Positions 35,577-44,327 are shown, counted from the first letter of the stretch. The stretch is DNA of 64,000 nucleotides from Candidatus Thorarchaeota archaeon (GCA_021498125.1 JAIZWL010000009.1:1-64000); one strand, 5' to 3'. Numbers and translations: made by a program. Notes: generated by a model not told the origin, from the letters alone.

Positions 35577-36659
35577 ATGAACTACCACCTTGTATTGACT
35601 CGTAAATGTAATCTCAACTGCGAGTATTGTCATGGTGGAGAAGAGGCTGGCTCTGTCACGGAGATCCAGTACTCGTTTGAAGAGTTGGACCGATTCCTCG
35701 CAAAGGATGATGACCCTCAGATCATGATGTATGGTGGTGAGCCGACTCTTCGAATTCCCCTCATGATCGAGATTATGGATCGCTATCCACAAGCTCGATA
35801 TATGTTACAGACGAATGCTCTCTTACTGAGTCAGATTCCAGAGGCATATGTAAAACGCTTTCATTCCATTCTTGTGTCCATTGATGGGCGTGAGCATGTC
35901 ACCGACGGATATCGGTCCAAAGGGGTCTACAGGCGTGTTCTTGAGAATGTACGTTGGTTAGAGCGGATCGGTTACACAGGAGATGTTGTGGCACGAATGG
36001 CGGTTTCCCAGCATAGTGATATCTATGAGGAGGTCAGGCACCTTCTTGATCTGAGAGACCCTACCTTCAAACATGTCCACTGGCAACTGAACGTTGTCTG
36101 GGACGCTGAGGGAAATTGGACAGATTTTGATGGTTGGGTGGCAAATAGCTATAACCCTGGGATCTCCCGTCTGGTACGTGAGTGGGTTGACAAAATAGAG
36201 GAGGGCGTGATCGAGGGTATTGTTCCCTTTATGCCTCTGATGTACACGCTCCTTACTGGAAAGACCTCGCTGCTGCGATGCGGTTCTGGAATCGACACCT
36301 TCGCAATTCACATCGATGGTAGTATTGGTGTCTGTCCGATCTCGCCTGATTGGGAATGGTCTATAGTTGGAGACATTCGTGAGACCGATCCGAAAAGCCT
36401 CAGAAATGTAATGCTTGTTGATGAACCATGCCCATCGTGTGAAGTATACGGTATTTGCGGTGGTCGATGTCTGTTCGCGAACAAAGAGCGCCTCTGGGGG
36501 CAGGAGGGATTCGATAAGATCTGCGATACGGTGAAGTATCTCATTAGGGAGCTTCAGAATCAAGTTCCACGAGTCCGTCAATTGGTCGAGAGAGGAATCA
36601 TCTCAGTAGATGACTTTGACTATCCCGAGTTCAACAATGGTTGTGAGATCATACCCTAG
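35577..36659 (+). CDS. Radical SAM enzyme with SPASM-type C-terminus
   Basis: This 360-residue protein has the radical SAM cluster motif CNLNCEYC with cysteines at 11, 15 and 18, then YGGEPTLR and an SAM barrel (ILVSIDGREHVTDGYR). The C-terminal part has extra cysteines (LLRCGSG, IGVCPIS, CPSCEVYGICGGRC and a later DKIC), the pattern for auxiliary clusters of SPASM peptide-modifying or sulfatase-maturing enzymes. A predicted archaeal peptide-modifying subgroup has this form. No precursor peptide is obvious nearby. I use ATG 35577 because the upstream extension is only a hydrophobic T-rich read-through. Confidence 0.9.
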   Translation: MNYHLVLTRKCNLNCEYCHGGEEAGSVTEIQYSFEELDRFLAKDDDPQIMMYGGEPTLRIPLMIEIMDRYPQARYMLQTNALLLSQIPEAYVKRFHSILVSIDGREHVTDGYRSKGVYRRVLENVRWLERIGYTGDVVARMAVSQHSDIYEEVRHLLDLRDPTFKHVHWQLNVVWDAEGNWTDFDGWVANSYNPGISRLVREWVDKIEEGVIEGIVPFMPLMYTLLTGKTSLLRCGSGIDTFAIHIDGSIGVCPISPDWEWSIVGDIRETDPKSLRNVMLVDEPCPSCEVYGICGGRCLFANKERLWGQEGFDKICDTVKYLIRELQNQVPRVRQLVERGIISVDDFDYPEFNNGCEIIP

Positions 36660-37177
36660 AGTGGTTCTTCCTCTTCGATCTCTTCTTCCTCAAGGCTCTT
36701 CTGCATGAGGATGATCTCTTCCCCGTCACGAACAGTCTTTTCGATCTCTTTGTAGCCGATTCGTTCGTAGAAGGTCTTCTGATCATCAATTGCCCCGTAG
36801 ACCTCGATCTCTGCGGTCTTGGCATTTCTATGAGTAAGTAGATTCTCGGCGTATTCGATGAGGATCGTTCCAATACGGCGATTGCGGAATTTCTTGGCAA
36901 CGGCAACACGGCTGATTACGCCAACTTGCCCGTGGAGCATTACCCGCATTGTCCCGACAATCTGATTTCCTATGATTGCAACATAGACATTGCCCATCTG
37001 GATCTGCCGAGCTATCTTGTCAAGGCTCTCTTTCATAGCTCCAGGTTCTCGGGAGAGTTGGGACTTGATGCCTGCATACGCCTCCTTGATGATTGATCGA
37101 ATCTCTTCCACTTCACCAAGCTCAGCCCTACGAATCAATACTTCTGCATAGTTAAAGATTGTCGATACCACCTGCAA
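36656..37177 (-). CDS. GNAT-family N-acetyltransferase
   Basis: The 173-residue protein fits the acetyl-CoA-binding GNAT fold: an N-terminal IRRAELGEVEEIRSIIKEAY, a central VYVAIIGNQIVGTMRV, the acetyl-CoA loop VAVAKKFRNRRIGTILI, and the late FYERIGYKE. The C-terminus is a very acidic tail of Glu residues. The substrate is unknown. The start is uncertain: TTG at 37177 is the longest, and TTG at 37138 fits the usual family start. It overlaps the radical SAM gene tail by four bases, convergently. Confidence 0.85.
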   Translation of the reverse strand: MQVVSTIFNYAEVLIRRAELGEVEEIRSIIKEAYAGIKSQLSREPGAMKESLDKIARQIQMGNVYVAIIGNQIVGTMRVMLHGQVGVISRVAVAKKFRNRRIGTILIEYAENLLTHRNAKTAEIEVYGAIDDQKTFYERIGYKEIEKTVRDGEEIILMQKSLEEEEIEEEEPL

Positions 37178-37415
37178 ATTATTCTAATTCAGAATGGCAA
37201 TGACATAGGAGAACATAAAACATTCGGCATCGGAGTATTGTTTATCGATTTGGTCTGTAGGTCTGTGGCTCTTGTGGTTCTCAAAATAAGACCGATCTCT
37301 CTTACGGACCAAGTATCCGTGACGAGCCTGAGTACGAACGAGATCTATAATCATGTGCATAGAAAACACCTAGTTTTAAAACAGATAATGTGAACAATGT
37401 TAAGAGGGATTGTTG

Positions 37416-37568
37416 ATGTCCAAGGAAAAAGAAAAGACTGACGAGACCGTTGAATCCCAAAAATTGAGCGCGCGCGATAAACGAGAGATTCAGGAAGGCG
37501 CTTGCGTCAACTGTGCAGTTGCTTCCTTTGTGCTAATCGTTCTTACATTAGTTGCTATGCTCTTATGA
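37416..37568 (+). CDS. Small single-span membrane protein (50 residues)
   Basis: This 50-residue frame begins with ATG after AAGAGGGA, which is well spaced, and a TATA-like GTTTTAAAA lies at 37373-37381. The first 28 residues are charged (lysine and glutamate rich) and are followed by a CVNCAV motif and one hydrophobic helix that ends at the C-terminus (VASFVLIVLTLVAMLL). It resembles a tail-anchored small protein with an amphipathic front; the function is unknown. It lies on the edge of the AT-rich cassette but in the opposite direction. Confidence 0.65.
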   Translation: MSKEKEKTDETVESQKLSARDKREIQEGACVNCAVASFVLIVLTLVAMLL

Positions 37569-37668
37569 TCCCATGTCTTTTGAAAACGTAAAATAGATTG
37601 TGATTATTGGAAAAGTAGTTGTCATATATTTATATTTAGTAATTCTTTCGCAAGATGTTAACATCAAC

Positions 37669-38982
37669 TCATATATCGAAATCAAATAATGAGCTCTGAT
37701 TATCGGCTTCACTTTTCCGAATTAGTTTCTCTAGGGCCACCGCTCCCATTTCATCGCGAAAGAACTCTTTTGTTGCGATATACTCTAAAAGACTGCCTTC
37801 TCGTTCTACTTCGGCTCGTAGAAGATTTAATTCTTCAGTGATACTGAGACCACTTAAAGCGTAACTTGTTTTTTCTGCACTTTGCTTTTTTCGGCTGAAT
37901 GATTCGTTTGATGCATCACGGAGGTGAATGATCCCTTTTCTAATACTGTCGAGTATTCTATTTTGCAATACAATTTGATCAGGCTGTAGATAGTAATACG
38001 ACCGATTTTCAAATATACTACAATCTCTGTTGAATGCCGCAACTCTATAGTCTGCTATATTCGCAAATCCTTTTTTTCGCCAATATTCTTCATCCTCTTC
38101 GAATTTGGTGTCAGGTCGAGGTGGTACAGATATTCCTTTCCAAGGCGGCCCTATAATATCCCCATATGAAAAAGCCCCTAAAAAGTCAGAAGGCCTCTGT
38201 CTAATATCCATTGAAGATTTTCTTGGTGTTTTTCGAATATTTGCGAGATATATTACAACGTTCTTTGATTTATCTTCGAAATGATTGTTGATTCCTCTCC
38301 ACATTCCTCTCATCTTAGCAATCATTGTATTGCTGAATCCTCGGCCTTGAAAATCTATCCAAATATTGGTATACCCTCGACTTGCATAATACGAGAGGAT
38401 TGTATCACGAGTATTTGCATCATATCCAATATCAAACGGTGCAAAAATGGGTTTTGTATTTCTCTCCTGCAAAATGGATGCTGATACATCTACATACTTG
38501 CAAAATTCTATAGGACTGTATTTAATTTTTGTTTTTCCAACGCCATATCTCACATGTGGAATAAATACGACCGACGAGTATGCATGCATGTAATCTAGCA
38601 AATCTGTAAATCTCTTTCCAAGTTTCCTTGTCGGAAAGTCCGAAAATGATATTGAGATTGAAGTATTTGTTCGACTTAATTCCTCATTTATTTTCAATGC
38701 TTTTTTAATACGTTCCTCTTCTCCAGCCAATAGCATTGATGCGAGTGCATCATAGGTTCTCTTCTGGTATATTATTCTGTTTAATCCATAAATAGCGTTG
38801 CGAGTGTTCACACTCAAAATTTTCTTTCTCAAACTCGGGGAAATGAACGTACTGAGATAGATTGCCCTTGTTGGGGTCCATATTTGAGTTCTTCCCAAAT
38901 TTATTTTCTTAATAGAAAAACCCGGAATATCTTCGCATGAGATGATCTCCTCTATTGATGTATGTAGTTCTATCCGTGACAT
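37669..38982 (-). CDS. Unknown protein in AT-rich cassette, C-terminal PIP-like motif
   Basis: I do not recognise this 437-residue soluble, basic protein. Its centre has a barrel-like rhythm of strands and helices: VVFIPHVRYGVGK, KPIFAPFDIGYDA, YTNIWIDFQGRGFS, NVVIYLANIRKTP and DFLGAFSYGDIIG. That recalls TIM-barrel nucleotide-modifying enzymes but proves nothing. The C-terminus holds QSSLFDF, which matches the PCNA-interacting (PIP) pattern QxxLxxF, in the usual terminal place. It overlaps the PIN-like gene by 13 bases and is the last gene of a three-gene operon. GAGG sits about seven bases before the ATG. Composition differs from neighbours. Confidence 0.75.
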   Translation of the reverse strand: MSRIELHTSIEEIISCEDIPGFSIKKINLGRTQIWTPTRAIYLSTFISPSLRKKILSVNTRNAIYGLNRIIYQKRTYDALASMLLAGEEERIKKALKINEELSRTNTSISISFSDFPTRKLGKRFTDLLDYMHAYSSVVFIPHVRYGVGKTKIKYSPIEFCKYVDVSASILQERNTKPIFAPFDIGYDANTRDTILSYYASRGYTNIWIDFQGRGFSNTMIAKMRGMWRGINNHFEDKSKNVVIYLANIRKTPRKSSMDIRQRPSDFLGAFSYGDIIGPPWKGISVPPRPDTKFEEDEEYWRKKGFANIADYRVAAFNRDCSIFENRSYYYLQPDQIVLQNRILDSIRKGIIHLRDASNESFSRKKQSAEKTSYALSGLSITEELNLLRAEVEREGSLLEYIATKEFFRDEMGAVALEKLIRKSEADNQSSLFDFDI

Positions 38983-39548
38983 CCATAAACCTCTTTGAAA
39001 ATATGTTCAATAATTTGTATATTGTTCAGTGTTAAATTGAACGGTCTTCCTCCATTTCGTATTGCCTGTTTTACTTTTTCTAGAATTGCTATGGTTGTTT
39101 CGAATGGGAGTATTTTTTCACAGCAACAGTTGGCTAGATACCTTAGACTGAACTTTACGAATGGCTGTAGCTCGGGGATATTGTTCTCGATGAATTTTCG
39201 TGCCGGTTTATCATCGATAATAATAGAGTGAAGCTGTAATTTTCTGTAAATGAAGTATGCTATGGCCATAGTTTCGTATTCGCCTTTTTTAAAAATTTTG
39301 TCACCTATAATACTTAATAATGCAGAGTAATCATATTTGTTTAATATGTTTACAAGATTGCGAAACCTAATTGTTTCTAATGCGTCATTATGTTTTTCTG
39401 AAATCTCTTTTTCTACTGTTTTACCTATATAAAAATGAAATTTTTCTAGGATTTCCGCAAGGATCTTTGTATCGTTGATTTCGTTTTCAGATAAAAATGC
39501 AATAAAAAATGAGCTATCACTTACTATGGAATTGTTTGAACCCAACAA
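38970..39548 (-). CDS. PIN-like nuclease domain protein
   Basis: The 192-residue protein has a PIN-domain outline: an N-terminal acidic strand IVSDSSFFIAFLSE, a mid-protein conserved acidic KGEYETMAIAYFI, and HSIIIDDKPARKFI, which is typical of VapC-type ribonucleases. Three to four acidic residues (D11, E107 and the DD pair near 130) are in the expected positions. PIN proteins often act as toxins that cut RNA, or as RNA-processing enzymes. The start is TTG with a GAGGGAGTGA site that overlaps the stop of the upstream gene. It lies between the other two cassette genes. Confidence 0.75.
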   Translation of the reverse strand: MLGSNNSIVSDSSFFIAFLSENEINDTKILAEILEKFHFYIGKTVEKEISEKHNDALETIRFRNLVNILNKYDYSALLSIIGDKIFKKGEYETMAIAYFIYRKLQLHSIIIDDKPARKFIENNIPELQPFVKFSLRYLANCCCEKILPFETTIAILEKVKQAIRNGGRPFNLTLNNIQIIEHIFKEVYGCHG

Positions 39549-39549
39549 A

Positions 39550-40179
39550 TCACTCCCTCTGATTTGCCCGTCTGAGTAATGCAGTTTTTTTCTCAGCAGG
39601 AATTATCTTTTTCTCTATTAACCTATCAACTATCTTTTCAGCTCTTTTTAGAATGCTCTTTGATAATTCGGATTTTTCTGAGTAGACTTTATTGGTTTCA
39701 TCTGTGTACAGTAGGAATAAGAGTTCGTCCCACTCAAGATTAGTATATAATGGCACCATTAGATCAATTGCACCTAATATTGCAAAAGCATCGTCATTTT
39801 CTTTTGCACTTTCCATCATTTTATGAAGTAGTATTTTATATTTTTCCATCCCCTTGTTGGTTAACTCAATGTATCCGCCTTTTGCTCTTTCGGCCTCGGA
39901 GCGATTTTTTGGAGGTAGGTATATCCAAATGTCAGTCAAATAAGTAGGATTTTTTACAATCTCTTCAAGGTCAAATGAATACGGCCCCTTAAGGTGGGCT
40001 TCGAAAGTCACAAATTCACTTATCTTCGGATGGAATTTCCATAAGAAAAAGAAAATTTTCTGCAAATGTAGATGCGAGATTTTACCTTTTGCTTTGCCCA
40101 GTATTAATAATATTAGATATTCCGCATCTCTAATAATATCCTTTTCATGACGATCTATATTTTTCTGCACTTTCCTCAC
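39550..40179 (-). CDS. Panacea-like (DUF4065-like) protein, possible antitoxin
   Basis: This 209-residue protein is the first gene of the AT-rich operon. The segment HLHLQKIFFFLWKFHPK, followed by FEAHLKGPYSFDLEEIVKN, resembles the Panacea/SocA-like domain, where LQKLxYF and GPxx motifs occur at this spacing. Such domains neutralise diverse toxins, so an antitoxin role for the downstream PIN-like protein is plausible (inference). It may alternatively be a DNA-binding or protease-adaptor protein. It is lysine rich, unlike flanking genes. Its gene ends just before the PIN-like gene and its GTG start has no clear ribosome site. Confidence 0.65.
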   Translation of the reverse strand: MRKVQKNIDRHEKDIIRDAEYLILLILGKAKGKISHLHLQKIFFFLWKFHPKISEFVTFEAHLKGPYSFDLEEIVKNPTYLTDIWIYLPPKNRSEAERAKGGYIELTNKGMEKYKILLHKMMESAKENDDAFAILGAIDLMVPLYTNLEWDELLFLLYTDETNKVYSEKSELSKSILKRAEKIVDRLIEKKIIPAEKKTALLRRANQRE

Positions 40180-40501
40180 CAGATTCGGTTCATGACGAAT
40201 CGTATATGCAATAATTTTACTTAAAGTTAAAATTAATGAGATATGTATGATTCAGTTATCGAATCGAATTTTGACTCTCATTTATTTTACAGTTGGTAAT
40301 TGTTAGAGTTATATTCTTAATAATTATTCCGCACCTCGTATTGTTTTGTTATAGCTATTGCATGTATAATATTGAATGCGTTTACTATCTAATAATCTTC
40401 TTGATATTTGTTTGGCGAACAAAAATTTTGTATATGTTTCTAAAAGCTGCTAAGTACGTCAAAACATGATAATAACGACCAACTTGTAGTAGCACATGCT
40501 A
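40180..40501. other. AT-rich intergenic region before the cassette
   Basis: This 322-base gap carries the promoter side of the three-gene operon and follows the end of the zinc-ribbon pair. It is strongly AT-rich, like the cassette. I see no inverted repeat, integrase site or RNA gene that I can support. Confidence 0.4.
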
Positions 40502-42589
40502 TTATTTAGGAAATAGATCCAGTGTAAGCGTTCTGCCGCAGTGGTCACAATCAACCGCAGTATGAGCGCGCAGACGCAAGACCTGTGTATCTGTCAACTC
40601 ACCCCCACAATACACGCATCGCCACAAGCGTACCATATCCGTGATCTCCTCGATCGTGATGGGGAGCATTGCGGTATCATCGCCGTGTGTCGTCACCTTG
40701 ACAGTTGACTGATTACCGTCCTTATGTCCGGTGATCACTATCACTATTGCGACTCTCTTTCCCGTGTATTTTCCATCGGCGAACCCTTGGACTGTTCCGA
40801 TAAATTGATCGCCTACTATCTCTTGATGCCGACCGATCACATAGAAGTTTCTGAGTTGTAGGATTTGGTCGGTTCGCTCAAACAAGATCTGGGCATTCCA
40901 GTCCGTCTTGAACTCATTGTCGATGTGAGTCATCTCTTGAAGTGCCTTGTCAAATTCATTAGGTGCTGTGTTCAATGGTTTGAGCAGGTCACAGACTGAA
41001 CGGATGATATACGGTGCAACGGGAAATGTGTGTACATGATCTGTAGAATCGATCAGTGACACGCTTGCAACGATCTTCCCTTCAACGCAGTCTTTCGTCG
41101 GGGCAAATGTGAAGAGTGGAGATCGAAATCCCCCCACCTCTATTCGCTTTATGATCTTGACCGATTCGCTCGTAAGGCTGAGCGTGTCCGAGGGATAACT
41201 GACTATTGTGACCACAATATTGGTGACCACTAATTTCGAATTGTTTACGATTTTGACCTTGTAGTGGAACTCGCCTCCCTCAATCTCGCATCCTCGTAGG
41301 ACTGATACACCATCAGTAATGTGCGGGTCACCACTGTCTTCGATCTCTTCGCCTGTCTTTGGTTGCTTAGTCCGGGTCTCAGTATCGATAAAGTCCCCCT
41401 GCTTGTGTTCGGACTTTGAGACCTTGGAGTGCGAATAAAGATCCAATGTGAGAGATGCACCGCAATAGCGACAAGTGTAGACACTGCCTGTCTGGATGGT
41501 CATGATCTGTTCTGGGTTCAGAGGTGCACCACAGTTGAGGCAGATCCATGAGTCTATCTTTTCAATAATCTCATCAATGGTACTGGGCAACATTGCCTCA
41601 TCGTCACCACTGACACTCACCTTCACGCGGGTCTCATCGTTTCCTGCTTTCCCTGTCAGAGTGATTGTGACGCCCACACGTTTTCCCGTGTACTTGCCCA
41701 GCGCCATTCCTGTGATGGTCCCGATTACTTGATCATCAACCGTTTCGCTGTGGACATTGACCAAGTAGAAGTTGATTGCGGGTAATATCGTCCGTGCCTT
41801 GCGGAGAAGTACATCAGCTGGCCAATAGAGTACCATCTCCGACTTTGATCTGACCAGGTTCCTGAATACAGACTCGAACTTGTCCTGTGTTGTCTGCACT
41901 GGTTGAAGCAGGTCACAGACCGAACGAATGACATAGGGTCGTGCTCGTAGAATCCGGAGCCTATCTGTTTGATCAATATAGTTTACCACACAAACCAATT
42001 TACCTTCAACACAGTCCTTCGATGGCCCGAACTCAAACCTGACAGTTGTAAAATCGCCACCGTTGATTCGTGGGATCGTCTGGGAGATCTCACTGGTCAA
42101 CTGCATACAATCTCTAGGATAGGCCACCATTGTTGTAACCACGTTCGTGACAACAAAATTGCTCCGGTTCTTTATTGTTAGTACATAGATAAACCGGCCA
42201 CCTGTGATTATACAGGTGCCGCTTACAAAGAGATTATGCGGCGTGCCTCTTCGTATAATCCTCGCCTCTGCGATCTTGAGCTTACGTGCGCGTAACCACG
42301 CGGCCTGACTTTCTCTTGCACGTTCGTCATCCAGTGACCAGACCTGCTTCTCAATCTGTTTCAGTTCGGGATATTCTTCCACCATCTTTTCCAGATGCTT
42401 GACTAACGTCTTAGCTTTATAGCTCTCCTGAAATATGGCTGCGATTGCCTCGTCCGCATCGCCACCTTCAGTAGCAATCATTTTGAGCTGGATTATGTGA
42501 TCCTGGGCACGGTGTAAGAACTTGCTAAACTTTTCACGGAGTGTTTGATCCATATTTACTGATTCAAGAACTGTCTGAATTTGCTCCAT
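40502..42589 (-). CDS. Two-unit appendage-like zinc-ribbon protein
   Basis: This 695-residue protein has a helical N-terminus (1-110), then two copies of a three-part unit. The first unit is a beta-sandwich (about 115-225), an alpha/beta part (235-345) and a zinc ribbon with C350, C353, C373 and C376. The second is about 430-535, 545-650 and C658, C661, C681, C684. Shared signatures are KDCVEGK, PYVIRSVCDLLxP, GxADGKYTGKRV and GDDxAMLPxTIxEI. Sandwich plus alpha/beta platform resembles the gamma-COP and adaptin appendage layout of vesicle coats, which I infer from pattern only. The gene follows its single-unit paralogue by one base, with GAGGGAGTGAG before the ATG. Confidence 0.75.
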   Translation of the reverse strand: MEQIQTVLESVNMDQTLREKFSKFLHRAQDHIIQLKMIATEGGDADEAIAAIFQESYKAKTLVKHLEKMVEEYPELKQIEKQVWSLDDERARESQAAWLRARKLKIAEARIIRRGTPHNLFVSGTCIITGGRFIYVLTIKNRSNFVVTNVVTTMVAYPRDCMQLTSEISQTIPRINGGDFTTVRFEFGPSKDCVEGKLVCVVNYIDQTDRLRILRARPYVIRSVCDLLQPVQTTQDKFESVFRNLVRSKSEMVLYWPADVLLRKARTILPAINFYLVNVHSETVDDQVIGTITGMALGKYTGKRVGVTITLTGKAGNDETRVKVSVSGDDEAMLPSTIDEIIEKIDSWICLNCGAPLNPEQIMTIQTGSVYTCRYCGASLTLDLYSHSKVSKSEHKQGDFIDTETRTKQPKTGEEIEDSGDPHITDGVSVLRGCEIEGGEFHYKVKIVNNSKLVVTNIVVTIVSYPSDTLSLTSESVKIIKRIEVGGFRSPLFTFAPTKDCVEGKIVASVSLIDSTDHVHTFPVAPYIIRSVCDLLKPLNTAPNEFDKALQEMTHIDNEFKTDWNAQILFERTDQILQLRNFYVIGRHQEIVGDQFIGTVQGFADGKYTGKRVAIVIVITGHKDGNQSTVKVTTHGDDTAMLPITIEEITDMVRLWRCVYCGGELTDTQVLRLRAHTAVDCDHCGRTLTLDLFPK

Positions 42590-42590
42590 C

Positions 42591-44093
42591 TCACTCCCTC
42601 ACATATTGGTCGCGTTTTAGAACTGTACCACAATATGGGCACGCGACCGCGACTCCTGTCTTGAGTAATACTACATCATCAGCGTCTAGCGGATGGCCAC
42701 ATGCAATGCAGCTCCACGTAGTGATCCCCTCGGACAACTCCTCGATGGTCGTTGGAAGCATGGCAATATCGTCGCCCATCGCCTCCACCGTGACCAGGCA
42801 CTCATTCTTGTCAACGGTGCCAGCTATTGTGATCACTGCTACTACTCGTTTCTTGGTGTACTTTCCCTCAGCGAATCCTCGAATGACCCCCACAAACTGA
42901 CCACCTGCATCACGAGTGGTCTCATCTACGATGTGAAAATTATTTGCAGCGAGTAATTGCCGTGTCTTCGTAAAGGCGAATTCGGCATTCCATGGGACTG
43001 TGGTCTCACGCTGGTCTGAGACCATGTCGCTCAAGATTGTGTCCAGTTGTTGAGTGACCATCTCTTTCGGTCTCAATAGGTCACAGACTGATCGAATCAC
43101 ATATTCGCGGACTGGTAAGACATGCACCTTGTCTGTCGCATCATTGAACGACACACTTGCCACGATCTTCCCCAGTACACAGTCTTTTGTCGGAATAAAT
43201 ACGAAACTAGGAGACCGGAAACCGCCGACCTCAATTCGTGATATCCTCTTGATTTTTGGGCCTACCAGTTCAAGGCAATCATCAGGGTATGCTACGATTG
43301 TGACAATGATCTCTGTAATGACGAACGGCGATGAATTCTTTATTTTTACTTTGTATTCAAAGGACCCACCGATCACTTCACAGCCCCTGAATATCTCGAT
43401 CTTCTCTACTGCTTCCTGTAAATCTTCAGCCGTCACGCCAGCAGATTGTGCTGGTGTGGTTCTCGAAATTTCCCATCCGCGTTTCCTCATTGCATTTCTT
43501 GCTAATCTCATGGCATTGCTGAACTGTCTAGTGAGTGCAGTCAATCTTCCTTTGTGCTGAAATGATCCATGTTTGACCAAGAGATCCATGGCTTCGGACT
43601 CAGCAGTAGCAAACTCTTGTTCAAATTCTGCAAGTCTTTTCTTTCCATCGCTCAGATCGATGGATTCCTGTTTGCTGAATTGTTTGACCGATTCAATTAT
43701 CGCGATCATAATGTCGAAGAGTTCGCTAATACGTTTGTTGAACTTCTCCAGCTCGATAATGCTCTGGTCCTTTTTGCTGGCCATTAGGGTTCGTGCACGC
43801 AACCATGCTGCACGGCGTTCTACATTGAAAGTTGCTCTGAGTAGAGAGATGCGGTTTCTATAATCGCTGTCGTCCGAATGGCTCTGCAAGAGATGTTCAA
43901 TGATTCCGAATATTTTATTTATACTATTATTGACCCGGAAGACTACAGAGATTGCGTCCCATGGATCCTCGTCGCTCCCTTCTTTGGCAATTTCCTTTAG
44001 ATGTTGGATCTCTGCTTCTACAGTCCGCAGTAATTCCTCAATCTTGTCGCCGGCCAGACTATCGCCTTGTTCAATCTCAATATTGGTACTCAC
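42591..44093 (-). CDS. Single-unit appendage-like zinc-ribbon protein
   Basis: This 500-residue protein is a paralogue of the next gene. A long helical or coiled-coil region (1-220) precedes a single unit: beta-sandwich (about 228-345), alpha/beta part (350-450) and zinc ribbon with C462, C465, C485 and C488. Motifs are KDCVLGK, REYVIRSVCDLLRP, GFAEGKYTKKRV and GDDIAMLPTTIEEL. AGGTGAGG precedes the GTG start. It is the first gene of a two-gene operon, possibly with the small frame at 44127-44327 upstream. No catalytic motif is seen, so a scaffold or binding role is more likely than an enzyme. Confidence 0.75.
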   Translation of the reverse strand: MSTNIEIEQGDSLAGDKIEELLRTVEAEIQHLKEIAKEGSDEDPWDAISVVFRVNNSINKIFGIIEHLLQSHSDDSDYRNRISLLRATFNVERRAAWLRARTLMASKKDQSIIELEKFNKRISELFDIMIAIIESVKQFSKQESIDLSDGKKRLAEFEQEFATAESEAMDLLVKHGSFQHKGRLTALTRQFSNAMRLARNAMRKRGWEISRTTPAQSAGVTAEDLQEAVEKIEIFRGCEVIGGSFEYKVKIKNSSPFVITEIIVTIVAYPDDCLELVGPKIKRISRIEVGGFRSPSFVFIPTKDCVLGKIVASVSFNDATDKVHVLPVREYVIRSVCDLLRPKEMVTQQLDTILSDMVSDQRETTVPWNAEFAFTKTRQLLAANNFHIVDETTRDAGGQFVGVIRGFAEGKYTKKRVVAVITIAGTVDKNECLVTVEAMGDDIAMLPTTIEELSEGITTWSCIACGHPLDADDVVLLKTGVAVACPYCGTVLKRDQYVRE

Positions 44094-44126
44094 AATAATT
44101 CCTCACCTGGCTATCCACATAGATAC

Positions 44127-44327
44127 CTACTGCTTCCTGCTGTTGATCATTGTCCGGATTATCGCCTTACTATCGTTCAACCAGCTCTTATTGATGAGAA
44201 CTCTTCCGGAACTAAATTTGAATACTTGATGAAACTGCGGACTAGGTAGCAGTAAGCCTCCATAAATCATTGCCAATCCCACATCCTGTAAACGCCTATG
44301 CACTGTGACACGTACAATACGCATCAT
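44127..44327 (-). CDS. Possible small protein upstream of the zinc-ribbon pair
   Basis: A 66-residue frame lies just upstream of the 500-residue gene on the same strand, separated by 33 bases. Composition looks protein-like (GLAMIYGGLLLP, then a basic end), and its ATG is doubled, but there is no clear ribosome site. Residues 15-35 hold a moderately hydrophobic stretch. It might be a small operon member or a chance frame. The rest of the 44094-44414 gap shows nothing else. Confidence 0.3.
   Translation of the reverse strand: MMRIVRVTVHRRLQDVGLAMIYGGLLLPSPQFHQVFKFSSGRVLINKSWLNDSKAIIRTMINSRKQ

Noticed and set aside
37184-37369. A 61-residue minus-strand frame next to the acetyltransferase
   Set aside because: There is no ribosome site or recognisable pattern, and it covers the promoter region of the 50-residue gene.
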